A stretch of DNA of 64,000 bases from Nothophaeocryptopus gaeumannii. Its lineage: Eukaryota > Ascomycota > Dothideomycetes > Mycosphaerellales > Mycosphaerellaceae. Position numbers and translations under genes: made by a program. Position 1 is the first letter of the stretch; the number at the start of each line of letters is the position of its first letter. Below, one piece after another: positions 54,576-64,000 of the stretch. Under the pieces are notes generated by a model, which was not told where the DNA came from, did no database searches, and worked only from the letters and a program-made list of their open reading frames with translations. Location: assembly GCA_031771865.1 (NCBI GenBank), contig JASISA010000022.1, forward strand, positions 1,860,001 to 1,924,000, given 5' to 3'.

Positions 54576-56813
54576 ATGTCTTTGCGGGAACCGGATCTCC
54601 TCATGGAGCGCAAGCGAAAATGCTCGTCTGCGGCAGAGCGCGGTCTCGAGGAGGAACTGATCTGGACAGCGGCGAGATGCAATCGACTCCTAAGGACCAT
54701 TACTTCGAGGATCAATACACTTCGCAGTCTTCTTAGAACAGACTCTAGCAGGCATACAGCTACCTCTGGGAAAGCGATACCTCGGAAGGGTCCCATCCGC
54801 AAACGAGAACACTGGTCTACAGCCGATCCAGCATGGATTCCAAAGGGGACAGGGAAGGCAACAAGCCGCACGTATGCGGGGAAGAAGAAGTCGTCTGAGC
54901 AGTCAAGGAAGACCGCTTTGGCATCGAGACAGCAGCAGACGGCTCTCGTGCTTCCGAGCCCTTTCATGAAACGAATGCAGCGACTCGAGCCAAACGATGA
55001 AGTCAAAGCGTCGCCCGTACACAGACCGGACCCTCCGATTGCCAGGCGCTCGCGGCAGTTGCCGATCAAGCCGGGCTCTCCAGAGTTGGAGGTCGAAGTT
55101 GCTCTGAACACTGCGTTCGCGGGTGTTCTGGCCGCTACGAGGCCTCCCTCGCCCCGAACGAGGACTGGGGCACGCTCACTGATGAGTACCTGCCTCCGGC
55201 GAGTGCCTGAGCACATCGATCTTTCTAACGAGGGCGACGAGGGCGATTATGACGACTATGTCAGTCTGACGACCGAGATCATGTCTGAACTCGAAGGCCT
55301 TGGGACTGCAGAGGGTGCAGGCTGGCATGGCCTTCGCGAGGTGGTTCGGTCGCTAGCCTTACAATGCATCTCCAACGCCGCTCGGGAGAGCGTGATATCG
55401 GATGACTGCATCGGAGTTCTTCTTGAAGTATGCAGTAGAGACAGAGCATATACCGAGGCCGAGCAAATTTTCACAGCGTGGGTTCAGCGGCCTGGAAGTC
55501 TGGGTCTCCAGCAGACGGGTAAGCTCGATCAATTGTGCAGCAAGCATAAGCTGGATCGACTCAGGTTTCGAGTACTCCAGGCCGCAATCGAGGATGATCA
55601 GGCGAAGCTGATTGACATTTCGCGCGACTCGAACATTTGGAATCTGTTCCTTGAAGCTCTCGGGGGAGAAGCTAATAGCGAGGCCGTGGAATTTCTGAAG
55701 GCGTGCATCGCTGTGGTTGAAGACGAAGAGGATCGCCCATCTCTTCCAGCGGCCCAGACCAAGACATTGACTACCAGTCTTGTCAATGTCACGTCTAAGC
55801 TGTGCACCATGGGCATTGCCAGCGCTCTAACGGCAAACCATCAATCACGGGACATTCCACTCTGCGGAACCGTTGTCAGGTTTGGCACGGAAATACTGTT
55901 ATCAGGCGGCTCTGGACGGCACAGGTTCACGAAACCCTGGACTTTATCCTCAATCCTGCTGTCAAGCCTGTCGACCAGCGCTGCTTTGGAGCCTTTGGAC
56001 GCCGGCTGGGTTCGTGGACTAACCAGCATCAATGGCAAGAGCACTCACCGAGCACGAGCACAGAAAGCGCAAGAAGACTTCGCTATCGCGGTCGCTCGCG
56101 ACCTAGTATCGTTAGACGCGCATGGATATAACGGCATCATCGAACTACTACTACAGCAAATTCTGGAGCGCAAAACCGAAACCCGAACCACAGACAGCCT
56201 TCTCCAGACACTCGCGTTGGAGAGTGTGGCAGTCCACAAGCAGACAGGTCTAGCAGGAGCAGAGCTCCTACAAGACCAGCTCAATGCCATCATGTCCACC
56301 GCCACGACTCACACCACGCAGACACCCGCTCCCAGGAAGAAAGGTTTCCGCTGGGACGAGGGACTTTGTGAATGGATCGCGAAGACGCCTTTTACGAACG
56401 CTGTCCTACCCGCAACGCCGTTTTCGCTTCCTCAGCATGACAAGGAGAACGAAGCTCCCGAGCAAATCGACGAACCTTCCAGTAACGTCTTCCGCTCTCC
56501 AGCTGTCCTAGCCATGACTGTTCGACCGGGGAAGCACTTTGACGCAGAGCCACCAACGAAACGAGCGAGACGAACAGCGAGTCTACATTCGAAAAATCTC
56601 ACGAGACAGGCTTTGACGGATGTTGAGTTTGCGCATCCTCAGGTCATTATCCCAAGGACTCCTCTCAATGCCGGTGCGGGCATGCGTCGAAAATCGGATA
56701 GACTATCGAAGCAGACGAGCGTGGTGGAGAAGAACGACAAGAAGCGTCGCGTAACCACTCGGTTCGCAAAGAAGGAGGAAATAGAGGACAGCGAGGACGA
56801 GTTGAGTTTCTAG
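54576..56813 (+). CDS. Large conserved-looking protein, probably nuclear
   Basis: Intron-free, 745 residues. N-terminal 200 residues are basic and Ser-rich with many K/R clusters (PRKGPIRKREHW, TYAGKKKSSEQSRK). Residues about 215-560 are helical and evenly composed (VSLTTEIMSELEGLGTAEGA, EVVRSLALQCISNAARESVI, SRDSNIWNLFLEALGGEANS), resembling a helical-repeat fold. The C-terminal part has SP/TP sites, a KEN sequence (HDKENEAPEQ) and nuclear-localisation-type stretches (PPTKRARRTASLHSK, KNDKKRRVTTRFAKKEEIED). The KEN box and many SP/TP sites would suit a cell-cycle-regulated nuclear protein; that is inference. Family not recognised. Confidence 0.7.
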   Translation: MSLREPDLLMERKRKCSSAAERGLEEELIWTAARCNRLLRTITSRINTLRSLLRTDSSRHTATSGKAIPRKGPIRKREHWSTADPAWIPKGTGKATSRTYAGKKKSSEQSRKTALASRQQQTALVLPSPFMKRMQRLEPNDEVKASPVHRPDPPIARRSRQLPIKPGSPELEVEVALNTAFAGVLAATRPPSPRTRTGARSLMSTCLRRVPEHIDLSNEGDEGDYDDYVSLTTEIMSELEGLGTAEGAGWHGLREVVRSLALQCISNAARESVISDDCIGVLLEVCSRDRAYTEAEQIFTAWVQRPGSLGLQQTGKLDQLCSKHKLDRLRFRVLQAAIEDDQAKLIDISRDSNIWNLFLEALGGEANSEAVEFLKACIAVVEDEEDRPSLPAAQTKTLTTSLVNVTSKLCTMGIASALTANHQSRDIPLCGTVVRFGTEILLSGGSGRHRFTKPWTLSSILLSSLSTSAALEPLDAGWVRGLTSINGKSTHRARAQKAQEDFAIAVARDLVSLDAHGYNGIIELLLQQILERKTETRTTDSLLQTLALESVAVHKQTGLAGAELLQDQLNAIMSTATTHTTQTPAPRKKGFRWDEGLCEWIAKTPFTNAVLPATPFSLPQHDKENEAPEQIDEPSSNVFRSPAVLAMTVRPGKHFDAEPPTKRARRTASLHSKNLTRQALTDVEFAHPQVIIPRTPLNAGAGMRRKSDRLSKQTSVVEKNDKKRRVTTRFAKKEEIEDSEDELSF

Positions 56814-58047
56814 ATTTGGTCATTGTCGACGTTTTGGCTGTGGACTTGCTGGCAAGATACCCATTTCGGGGTTTGGCATTCAAATTGAATGCTATTCAAA
56901 TGTATTTGGCAGGATGGACAGTTGGAGATACATCGAGCGATTGAATGATATCTCTTCTACCAATCTGACAGCTCTGTACGCTCTGGAGCAGAACTTGGTA
57001 CATTGGACAATTGAAGATAGACTGAGCGATTGGGTATCCTTTCTACTTTCTACAAACACCCACAATCTACAGGAGATCCGCCGGACTATTATTGTTCTTC
57101 CGCGGAGTGGTCTGAAGTGGCTGTTGCCTGGTGTGCTTGGTGTTCGTCAGCGGCGAAAGCGTAGAGCGAAACCTGCTCAACCTGCCGCTTGTGAGCACAT
57201 AGCGGTGTGGATTCGCGCCCAAGACTATGAATGTTTTGGATCAGATAAGAGATATAGCAGTGCTAAGTCGAGAAGTCCTCGTGCAAGCTGTGAGCATAGG
57301 GTCTGCGGGCCACTTTCCCTGCAAGTTCGGACATGTCTCGATATACCAACGCAGAACTAATCGCCAGAGAGCTGGTATGTATGGAGGGGGTGGCAACTCA
57401 TGCCGGTCAGACTGATGTTTAGATACGGCTGTACCTGCAGGTACCTCTGCTGGCAGTGCCTGATGGCGCTGGTGACGGTGCCAAGGAGAATCGTGATTTA
57501 CTGTGAGGCAAGCACTGTCACGGTCAAACGGGGCGGAGCGAAGTCATGGCGCCAAGCAAGTGTTCGCTGAGACGCGAATGAAGCCACGCGCAACAAGCAG
57601 CGCCGGCATGGGTTGACAAGCAACGAAGGAGTCGTTGGAAATGAAGCCGTCGTGGACCGTTGATCAACGATTTGGGGGCGTGTTTTTTGCTTCTCCTTTC
57701 TCTCCATTCTTGTTGCGCAACCTTGGCGCTATTGGAGACGATAAGTATTCGGGAGCTGCTCTCACTGTACCACCCGCGTGCCTCCGCAAGCGTTCTTCGG
57801 CAGATATGAGTGTTCAGCAAGATCTTGCCATCAAGCTGCAAGTCGCCGCACAATGACATGATCTTGTCATCTGATGAACCGGTAAATCGAAAGAATCCAA
57901 CGAATTAGTCGTCCGCGGATGCATATTGAAGCGAGGGTTGCCCTTCGACCCTTCAGCCTTACTCCATGCCCACGTGTTGGCAGTCTGCATCCGAATCGAA
58001 GGGTCATAGTACAGACAAGAAGAGTTGGGGCACGTCAGACCCAGCAT
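56814..58047. other. Intergenic
   Basis: 3' end of the upstream gene followed by about 1.2 kb with overlapping short frames (up to 148 codons), none with a domain. Confidence 0.45.
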
Positions 58048-59261
58048 GCTTCGCCGTGCCAAGTGGAAAGCAAGACGGTCGGTGGCGAGGCTGTGCAGCG
58101 AGCTTACGCGCGTTCCAAGACAACGAGGAGAGATAGGACACGAGAGCGGGCAGGATGGGGCAGGGCAAGACGAAGGGAGGGTCGCAAGCAGCAGTCCGCG
58201 CAAAGGAGGTCTTGGCTAAAAAGCCAGCGGACACCAAGAAAGCGGAATTTCTTGGAAGAACGCCCAGAGCTGCAGCGGAACGGAAGTCTTGTGGTGGTAA
58301 TCTTGAAGTGGCTCAATCTCCGGTCGCCGCAGCAGGGTCCCGAATATCCGGTGCATGTGGTACAGTACATGGATCCTCGATGACCGGTTGACACGAGAGT
58401 CGGCGCTGTGCTGTATCGCTCCAGTGGATGATCAGAGGCCGGATGGAATGGAAATCTCATCGCCGTCGTTGTTGACATTCGAACAATGGGTGGGGTTGCC
58501 CGAACCGTTCCTGCCGTCCAGCGGAGGGCCAGCCAGGATGTGATTCGTGCCAAGACCTGGTTCGGGGTATCCCCGCTCCGCCCACTCCGGCATGTAAGGG
58601 TAGATGATAATTGGCAGTACTCTCTGCTTCCATCATTGGTCTCTGATGGACGTGAGTGGAACTTCAAAGCTGCGCATAGTGTTGGGGAAGAAGTGAGGAT
58701 TGATGCTCTCCTTTGTTTGACGACAATCCACGCCCCCAGGGTCGCGCTCGGCCTGCCAGAGCGAATTGAGCTCGGAGAGAGCAGGCGGAAGGTGTTATTC
58801 GCCGTCCTTTGCCAAGAATTCGGCTTATGCACGCCAAGCACGCCAAGGAGACGACGAGGTCTTGGCCCAGTAGTCCGCAGCAGCCTGCCAGCCTGGTTCG
58901 CGAGACGGTCGATTTCCCTCACGTGGAGCTCTTCTAACTTATAGCGCTGCTTCCCCACGCTACTGAGCACAGAGCGCCGAGACTTTCTGCTCTCCTCCCA
59001 AGTCTGACCCTCGCCTTCTCGCCTTCTCGCCTGCCACCACTTGGTCACAACTGCCACTCGACTGCTTTTAAGTCGGTAAGAAGATCTTGAGAGCCATCGC
59101 GTCTCTTCTCATTGCCTGGCGCTTTCAAATTCGGGCAGCTGCGTTTTCGCGCGCTGATTGTTACTGCTTAAACCTCGAAACAACATCCATTCACGTGCTG
59201 GCCAAGAACACCTTTTGCCAAGCCATACTCCATCCATCTCCATCCATCACGGGCAGATGAA
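58048..59261. promoter_or_regulatory. pacC upstream region with many GCCAAG sites
   Basis: The PacC core site 5'-GCCARG occurs as GCCAAG at 58058, 58549, 58812, 58834, 58843, 59201 and 59217 on plus, and as its complement CTTGGC at 58211 and 58861. Two lie 9 bp apart (58834/58843) and the last two are within 61 bp of the start codon. Such sites bind the three-finger domain of PacC, and pacC autoregulation is known in Aspergillus. Binding here is inference. A 317-codon minus-strand frame covers part of this region and is rejected as a gene. Confidence 0.55.
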
Positions 59262-61373
59262 ATGGACCCAAACACCACGCCCCAGACCGTCGCGCAAGCG
59301 GTGCAGGCTGCCACTCAGCAGGCCCAGCAACAAGCCGCGTCGCAACCGTCGCCTCCAGTGCAGGCACCGCAGACCGCGCAGACCTCGACCATCGACAACT
59401 TGACTTGCCAGTGGCAGGGCTGCGGCGAGCGCTGCGACAGTGCTGAAGCCCTCTACGTACGTACCGCAAACACGAAACAGACGCGAAAAGCCGAGCATTC
59501 ACGAGCGGCGCGCTGACCTACAGCAGGACCACGTCTGCGAGCGCCATGTCGGTCGCAAGAGCACCAACAACCTCAACCTTACCTGCCAGTGGGGTGCGTG
59601 CAGAACGACCACCGTGAAGCGCGACCATATCACCTCGCATATTCGAGTCCACGTCCCGCTCAAGCCTCATAAGTGCGACTTCTGCGGCAAGGCGTTCAAG
59701 CGTCCTCAGGATCTGAAGAAGCACGTGAAGACTCACGCCGACGACACCGTCTTGAACTCGCCGCAACATGGCCACGGCCGCAGTGGCAGTGGCAGCCTTG
59801 GACAGCAGAACGGCAAGCGTAAGCCTGAGTCCTTAGATGTATGACCCTCCAGCACTGACTTCTCGTAGCATCCTCTTACTATGGCGCAGGCGGCCACGAT
59901 TCAATGACGAGCCCATACCCCTCCTACCAACCGAGCATGCCAAACGGCGCAAACGGCGGCTCCTATCCCCAGGCAGCCGGCAGTCAGTACGCTGGCTACG
60001 GCTCGGTGAGCTACCCGAACAGCTCCGCCATGGCCGATATCCAGAGCATGGATACCCGCCGCCGTGCGATCGAGGCGCTCAATGACTTCCTCGGTGATAT
60101 CAAGCGTCGCGCGATAGACCCGCACAACTATTATGATGTCGGTCACAGACTCCAGGGCAATGCTCTTCCCCTGCCAGTTGGTGGTAGCGGCTACAACACC
60201 GGATACAACAATTCGAGCTACGGCTCCTCTGGCTTCAATGCCGCCAGCTTTCTTGACTCATTCGGCAATGCTGGTGGTATGGGCGGCAACGGCGGTCATG
60301 GCGGTGTCGCGACTCAGGGTTACTCGCTTCCACTGCCAAACGCTCGCACTAAGGGTGATCTCCAGGATATCGACCGCTTCCTTGAGCAGCTGCAGGCTAC
60401 CGTGTACGAGACGAGCAAGATGACATACGAGAGCGGCAACTCTGCGGCCGCTGCTGGCGTTCAGCAACCTGGTCTCCACAGTCAGTTCACTGGCGACTTC
60501 GGATTGCATCAAGGCCAGTACCGCTCCAGCAACAGCCCGCCCAACTTCCATAACCACCTGGGTAGTAGCGGTCTGGGCAGTGCTGGCGCTATGAGCTCTG
60601 GCTCCAGCATGCAAGGCGTCACTTCGTCTGCTTCCGCCCTTGATACTCCAGCTTTGACTCCAGCCTCTGTCTCTTCGTACACTAGCTCCGGTCACTCGCC
60701 CATGAGCAGCCACAGCCGCGCAAGCTTCGGCAGCGTCAGCGGTAACAACATGTACCCCAGTTTGCCAGCTGTGACAGGCATGTCTGACCTTGGCTCCAAC
60801 TACCCGACCACGACCTCCGCTCCCGCTTCTGGTCTTGCCTCTGGCTTCGAAGGTCTCGATGGCCGCCGTTACAGCGGCGGCAGACTTCAGCGACAAGCGC
60901 CTGAGCAGCCACAGCAGGACACTGAGATGGGTGACGCGGAGGACGGTAGCCGCACGCCAAAGGCCTCGGACGCGAAGCGCCCGAAGAGCAAGGGTAACAG
61001 TAGCATTGACCCTGCTCTCCGTGGAGAGAACGAGGGCTCCGACTCTGCGTCCACGCCGGCTGCCGCGTCTGAGGGTGCCGAGGATAAGCGACAAGAGGAG
61101 TGGGTGGAGAACATCCGTGTCATCGAAGCCCTTCGTAAGTGGGTCGGCGAGCGATTGAAGAACGGCGAGTTCGACGCGGAGGGCGCCAAGTCGAACGATA
61201 CCCAGCAGAGTGCCGAGAAGCCCGACGTCGAGATGAAGACTGGTGATCTCGCCGACACTGAGGCCGACAAGGGCGTTGAAGAGAAACTCAAGTCTGCCTT
61301 CGAGAAATCGAAGGAAGAAGAGCAATCCAAGGAGGGTGACGCGAGATACCCTTCTTTGCCTACTGCTGCATAG
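59262..61373 (+). CDS. pacC: pH-response transcription factor PacC/Rim101
   Basis: Model: exons 59262-59456, 59527-59818 and 59869-61373, 663 residues. Introns 70 and 50 nt; both are needed to fuse the three Cys2-His2 fingers and to enter the long C-terminal frame. Fingers: CQWQGCGERCDSAEALYDHV-CERH, CQWGACRTTTVKRDHITSHI-RVH and CDFCGKAFKRPQDLKKHVKT-H (about residues 48-130), identical in layout to Aspergillus PacC. YPSL motifs at about 455 (NMYPSLPAV) and at the very end (ARYPSLPTAA) fit the YPXL sites bound by PalA. A conserved helix WVENIRVIEALRKWVGERLK lies between. PacC is cut in two steps in alkaline medium; the short form activates alkaline genes and represses acid genes. Identification firm. 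Confidence 0.97.
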
Positions 61374-62796
61374 ATGGCGTCAGCGTTCTCTTTCAAAAAT
61401 TTGGACGAGCGCCACGCCGTCGCGGCGGACTCCCAGGCCGGTCTCTCGGAGGGCCTGGTCGTGATGGCGTAGGCGCATAAGGTGTTTGAGGTGTTTGGGA
61501 AAAGCAGATTGAGCGAACACGCTCCTGCTGGCGGGTGGACCGACGATGATGGGTGGCTCTCGTCGAAATGACCTTACTTTGTTTGCTTTGATCAGAAAGT
61601 GCCTCAAGGCTGCTCTGCTGGCGTTTTTCGGTGGTATTATCAATTCATTAGATGCTATTGATGCAGAATCGAAGGTGCATGCCTTTACTATTCAACTTCG
61701 AGAACCTCTCAGGTGTTAAATGCCGCCTCCTGCCTGGTTCACGCAGAGGCCACGCGTCCTTGCATTGGACTATGGCCCCTTTGCTTGCCTCTTTCTACTC
61801 ACATTGACTGCTTCCTTGGATGGTCTTCTACAGTACTGACGGCACGACTGGCAAGCGCGAATGCGTGATCTTTCGTGAAACATCAATACGCAGGTGAGCC
61901 TCGATCGATGAATGCAACATCGGAAATGCCTGTCCTGCTTCCAGCTACCTTCTCCGTACAGCGTCGGTGCTGATCAGTGTCCCACTGCTCCTGATGTTCC
62001 TCTTCTGCGATATATTACCGACATGACAACATCCACGTCGCGGAATACAGCGCCAAACTCATCTACTTTCGCAATCGCCGTGATAAGGTAATATACAGGG
62101 CAACCCTGATTAGACTGTGTTGGCATCAATTGGCATCAGGCCATTCACCGTGTTTCCCAGCCAGCAACTTGGTCCGGTCGCGCCGAGTCATCTCATCACC
62201 CCTCGTTTCGCCGTGTTGTTTCTTTGTACATCCCGGAGCCTTGGGTATAAGAACTGCGAAGTGCTGCTTGTGTTGTTTGGACGCGTCCGCTGACCACCGA
62301 AGAAGCTGTTGTAGACTACTGCTCTCATTCTACGCTCGCTTCACCCGGGCCAGCCATTCCAGTGCGGACATTGAAGCACCGAACTTCGACTTCACGTCGT
62401 CAGCATCAACTGAAGAAGAAGTAGCAACATCCGCGACCGCTCGCTCGCTCGTATTCTGCATAAGAAGTGAAATCAATCGACGAGTGCTGCAGGAAGAGAT
62501 TCTGGGGCCGAAGTGAGAAGACGTTTGCCATCAAAAGCCAGTCTCCGGCGCCGAATTGAACAGCTGGACAACAACACATATCATCATCAAGACATCAGAC
62601 CTTCGGTCACGACATTATGATTGCAAGCACTCAATCCTCATAAGTCGCACCAAGTGGCTCTCTCAAGCTCTTATAAACCTATCAGAGCGCCAGCAGCCTT
62701 GCTCCCTGGTCAGCCAACTGGACGCCAGCTTGGAAAAACTGCCTCAATTCAGCTCACACGCACCTTGATGTCCATACCCCTCACTGGCCTGCCATC
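61374..62796. other. Intergenic, pacC 3' end and SOD promoter
   Basis: 1.4 kb without a supported gene; frames such as that at 62130-62516 are not protein-like. Confidence 0.45.
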
Positions 62797-63655
62797 ATGC
62801 TCTTCTCCAACTTCTCTGTCAACCTCCTAGGCCTCTTGGGTTACGACTGGATGAGCTCTGCGCAGTCACGACTTGATTCGATCCAACAAAGGTAAGCCTC
62901 TGAGCAAATATCTGGCCGGGAAGGAGGAGGCCTGTTCTCATCAAAGTCACGGGGAAGGTCGGAAGACTGATTGGTGCTTTCTGTCATACAGCTTCGGCGT
63001 ATACGTAGCGGACGTCAACATGGCATATACACTTCCCCCTCTGGGCTATGCCTTCGATGCCTTGGAGCCGCATTTCGATGCGCAGACGATGCAGATTCAT
63101 CATGACAAGCACCACCAAACATACGTCACCAACTTGAACAACCTCCTCAAAGACAACGAGCTCTCGACCCTCAATGTCGATGAGCTCGTCACACAGATCG
63201 ACAAGGTCCCAGAAGCCAACAGGACCGGTGTCCGCAACAACGCCGGCGGCCACTCCAACCACAGCTTCTTCTGGAAAGCCCTCAAGCTCAACACCACCCT
63301 CGACGGCGACTTGAAAGCCCAAATCGAAAAAGACTTCGGCAGTATCGATGAATTCAAAGCGAAATTCGAGAAGGCCGCCACCACCGTCTTCGGTTCTGGC
63401 TGGGCATGGCTTATCTACCAAGATGGAAAACTCAACATCACCACAACCGCCAACCAAGACAGCCCGCTGATGGATACCAAGTACTCTGGAACCAAGGGTT
63501 TCCCGATTATCGGTCTGGATGTTTGGGAGCATGCGTATTATTTGAAATATCAGAATAAGAGGCCGGATTATATCAAGGCGTTTTGGTACGTGGTGAATTG
63601 GGATTTTGCGAAGCAGAGATTTGCGGAGGCTAAGGGCGGGTCGCAATCTTATTGA
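62797..63655 (+). CDS. Mn/Fe superoxide dismutase
   Basis: Core frame from ATG 63020 gives 211 residues: YTLPPLGYAFDALEPHFDAQ, MQIHHDKHHQTYVTNLNNLL, NNAGGHSNHSFFWKALK, TTVFGSGWAWLIYQDGKLNI, PIIGLDVWEHAYYLKYQNKR and IKAFWYVVNWDFAKQRF. Metal ligands are His in IHHDKHH, His in HSNHSFF, Asp and His in DVWEHAYY. It dismutates superoxide to peroxide and oxygen. A GTAAGC donor at 62892 and TACAG acceptor at 62991 remove a 100-nt intron; spliced this way an upstream frame from ATG 62797 (or 62851) joins in phase and would add 41 (or 23) residues, MLFSNFSVNLLGLLGYDWMS onward. That extension is not a typical mitochondrial presequence. The 63020 start alone predicts a cytosolic enzyme. Confidence 0.9.
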
Positions 63656-64000
63656 TGAGTTTGTCTGTTTGGGGCTTGGTTGACTCTGGTTGGCAGGTTG
63701 CTAGATGCTCCTCTAGGTAACGAGCGAGAACGACGGCGTATGTGGCTGTGTCGATTAGGGATATGTCGTCTGCCACTCATTCAAATGCTTACTGTCTGAT
63801 GAATCGTGTTTCTTGTTTCTGCCTCTCACTTCATCTCCGCCTTGCTCTGCGAAGGTGACATCGCATCGTCCTAGCATTCGCACTTCGTGCGTTCTCCATT
63901 CTAGCCCCAGATCAGAAGTCGCTGACACTGTGCAATGTCACTGTCGCTCGTGGGCTTCATGCGCGTTCCTAGGTTGGACACCCTCTCTTCATCCTAAAGC
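63656..64000. other. 3' flank of the SOD gene
   Basis: Terminator/3' untranslated region and the window edge; nothing else seen. Confidence 0.45.

Noticed and set aside
58104..59057. 317-codon open frame, minus strand, upstream of pacC
   Set aside because: Composition is Arg/Ser/Thr-rich without conserved blocks, it overlaps several plus-strand frames, and it covers the site-rich pacC promoter; likely a chance frame in GC-rich DNA.

Overview
The window is nuclear DNA from a filamentous ascomycete. Genes are split by short GT-AG introns of about 48-110 nt with CTAAC/CTGAC-type branch sites, sit on both strands with divergent promoters of about 230-300 bp, and include orthologues confined to fungi (PacC, Rax1-type RGS protein, GNA1 fungal form). 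Intron style and gene content fit a Dothideomycete, perhaps of the Mycosphaerella/Cercospora group; that lineage call is inference, not seen directly. I assembled exons by hand from reading frames and splice signals.

Layout. 1-5006 has no gene I can support. 5007-6729 is a CENP-B/Tc5-type HTH DNA-binding protein. 7523-10234 (minus) is a PXA-domain membrane-traffic protein with an exceptional 955-nt intron, divergent from Mediator subunit 10 (10479-11002). 11592-13409 (minus) is a CAP10/GT90 glycosyltransferase, followed by a polytopic membrane protein (minus), an alpha/beta hydrolase (plus) and a SnoaL-like protein (plus). 18064-21370 is a large lineage-type protein with membrane segments, a proline tract, coiled coil and low-complexity tail.

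23067-26602 is a secretory-pathway pair sharing a 254-bp divergent promoter: YIF1 (ER-Golgi) and SRP receptor alpha. 26782-36525 holds a small coiled-coil protein, a glycine-zipper low-complexity protein with a 14-nt microexon, TRM44, GNA1, a hypothetical protein and a Rax1-like RGS membrane protein. 36.5-39.3 kb is gene-poor. Then come an AmiF-type formamidase and a compact IBR/RBR-type protein.

42.5-46.4 kb is the accessory patch. A 5'-truncated Tad-like LINE copy, flanked by a perfect 13-bp target-site duplication and ending in an (ATT)n tail, lies inside the 3' end of a decayed paralogue of the neighbouring small gene at 44382-44735; an FAD monooxygenase follows. 46.9-54.3 kb has a coiled-coil protein, NatD (NAA40) divergent from LYRM2, a GNAT acetyltransferase, a pair of diverged non-coding repeats, and a LisH-WD40 protein. 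54.6-63.7 kb has a nuclear-type hypothetical protein, the ambient-pH regulator PacC with many GCCAAG (PacC-type) sites upstream, and a Mn/Fe superoxide dismutase.

A cross-window pattern: several otherwise convincing genes, and the LINE, are each one base short, mostly in short G/C runs. This suggests systematic under-calling of homopolymers in the assembly rather than many independent pseudogenes. I found no CRISPR array, rRNA or convincing tRNA, and no gene cluster that looks like a wholly new system; the best novel observations are the LINE-in-paralogue structure, the small paralogous family it reveals, and the intron and repeat oddities.
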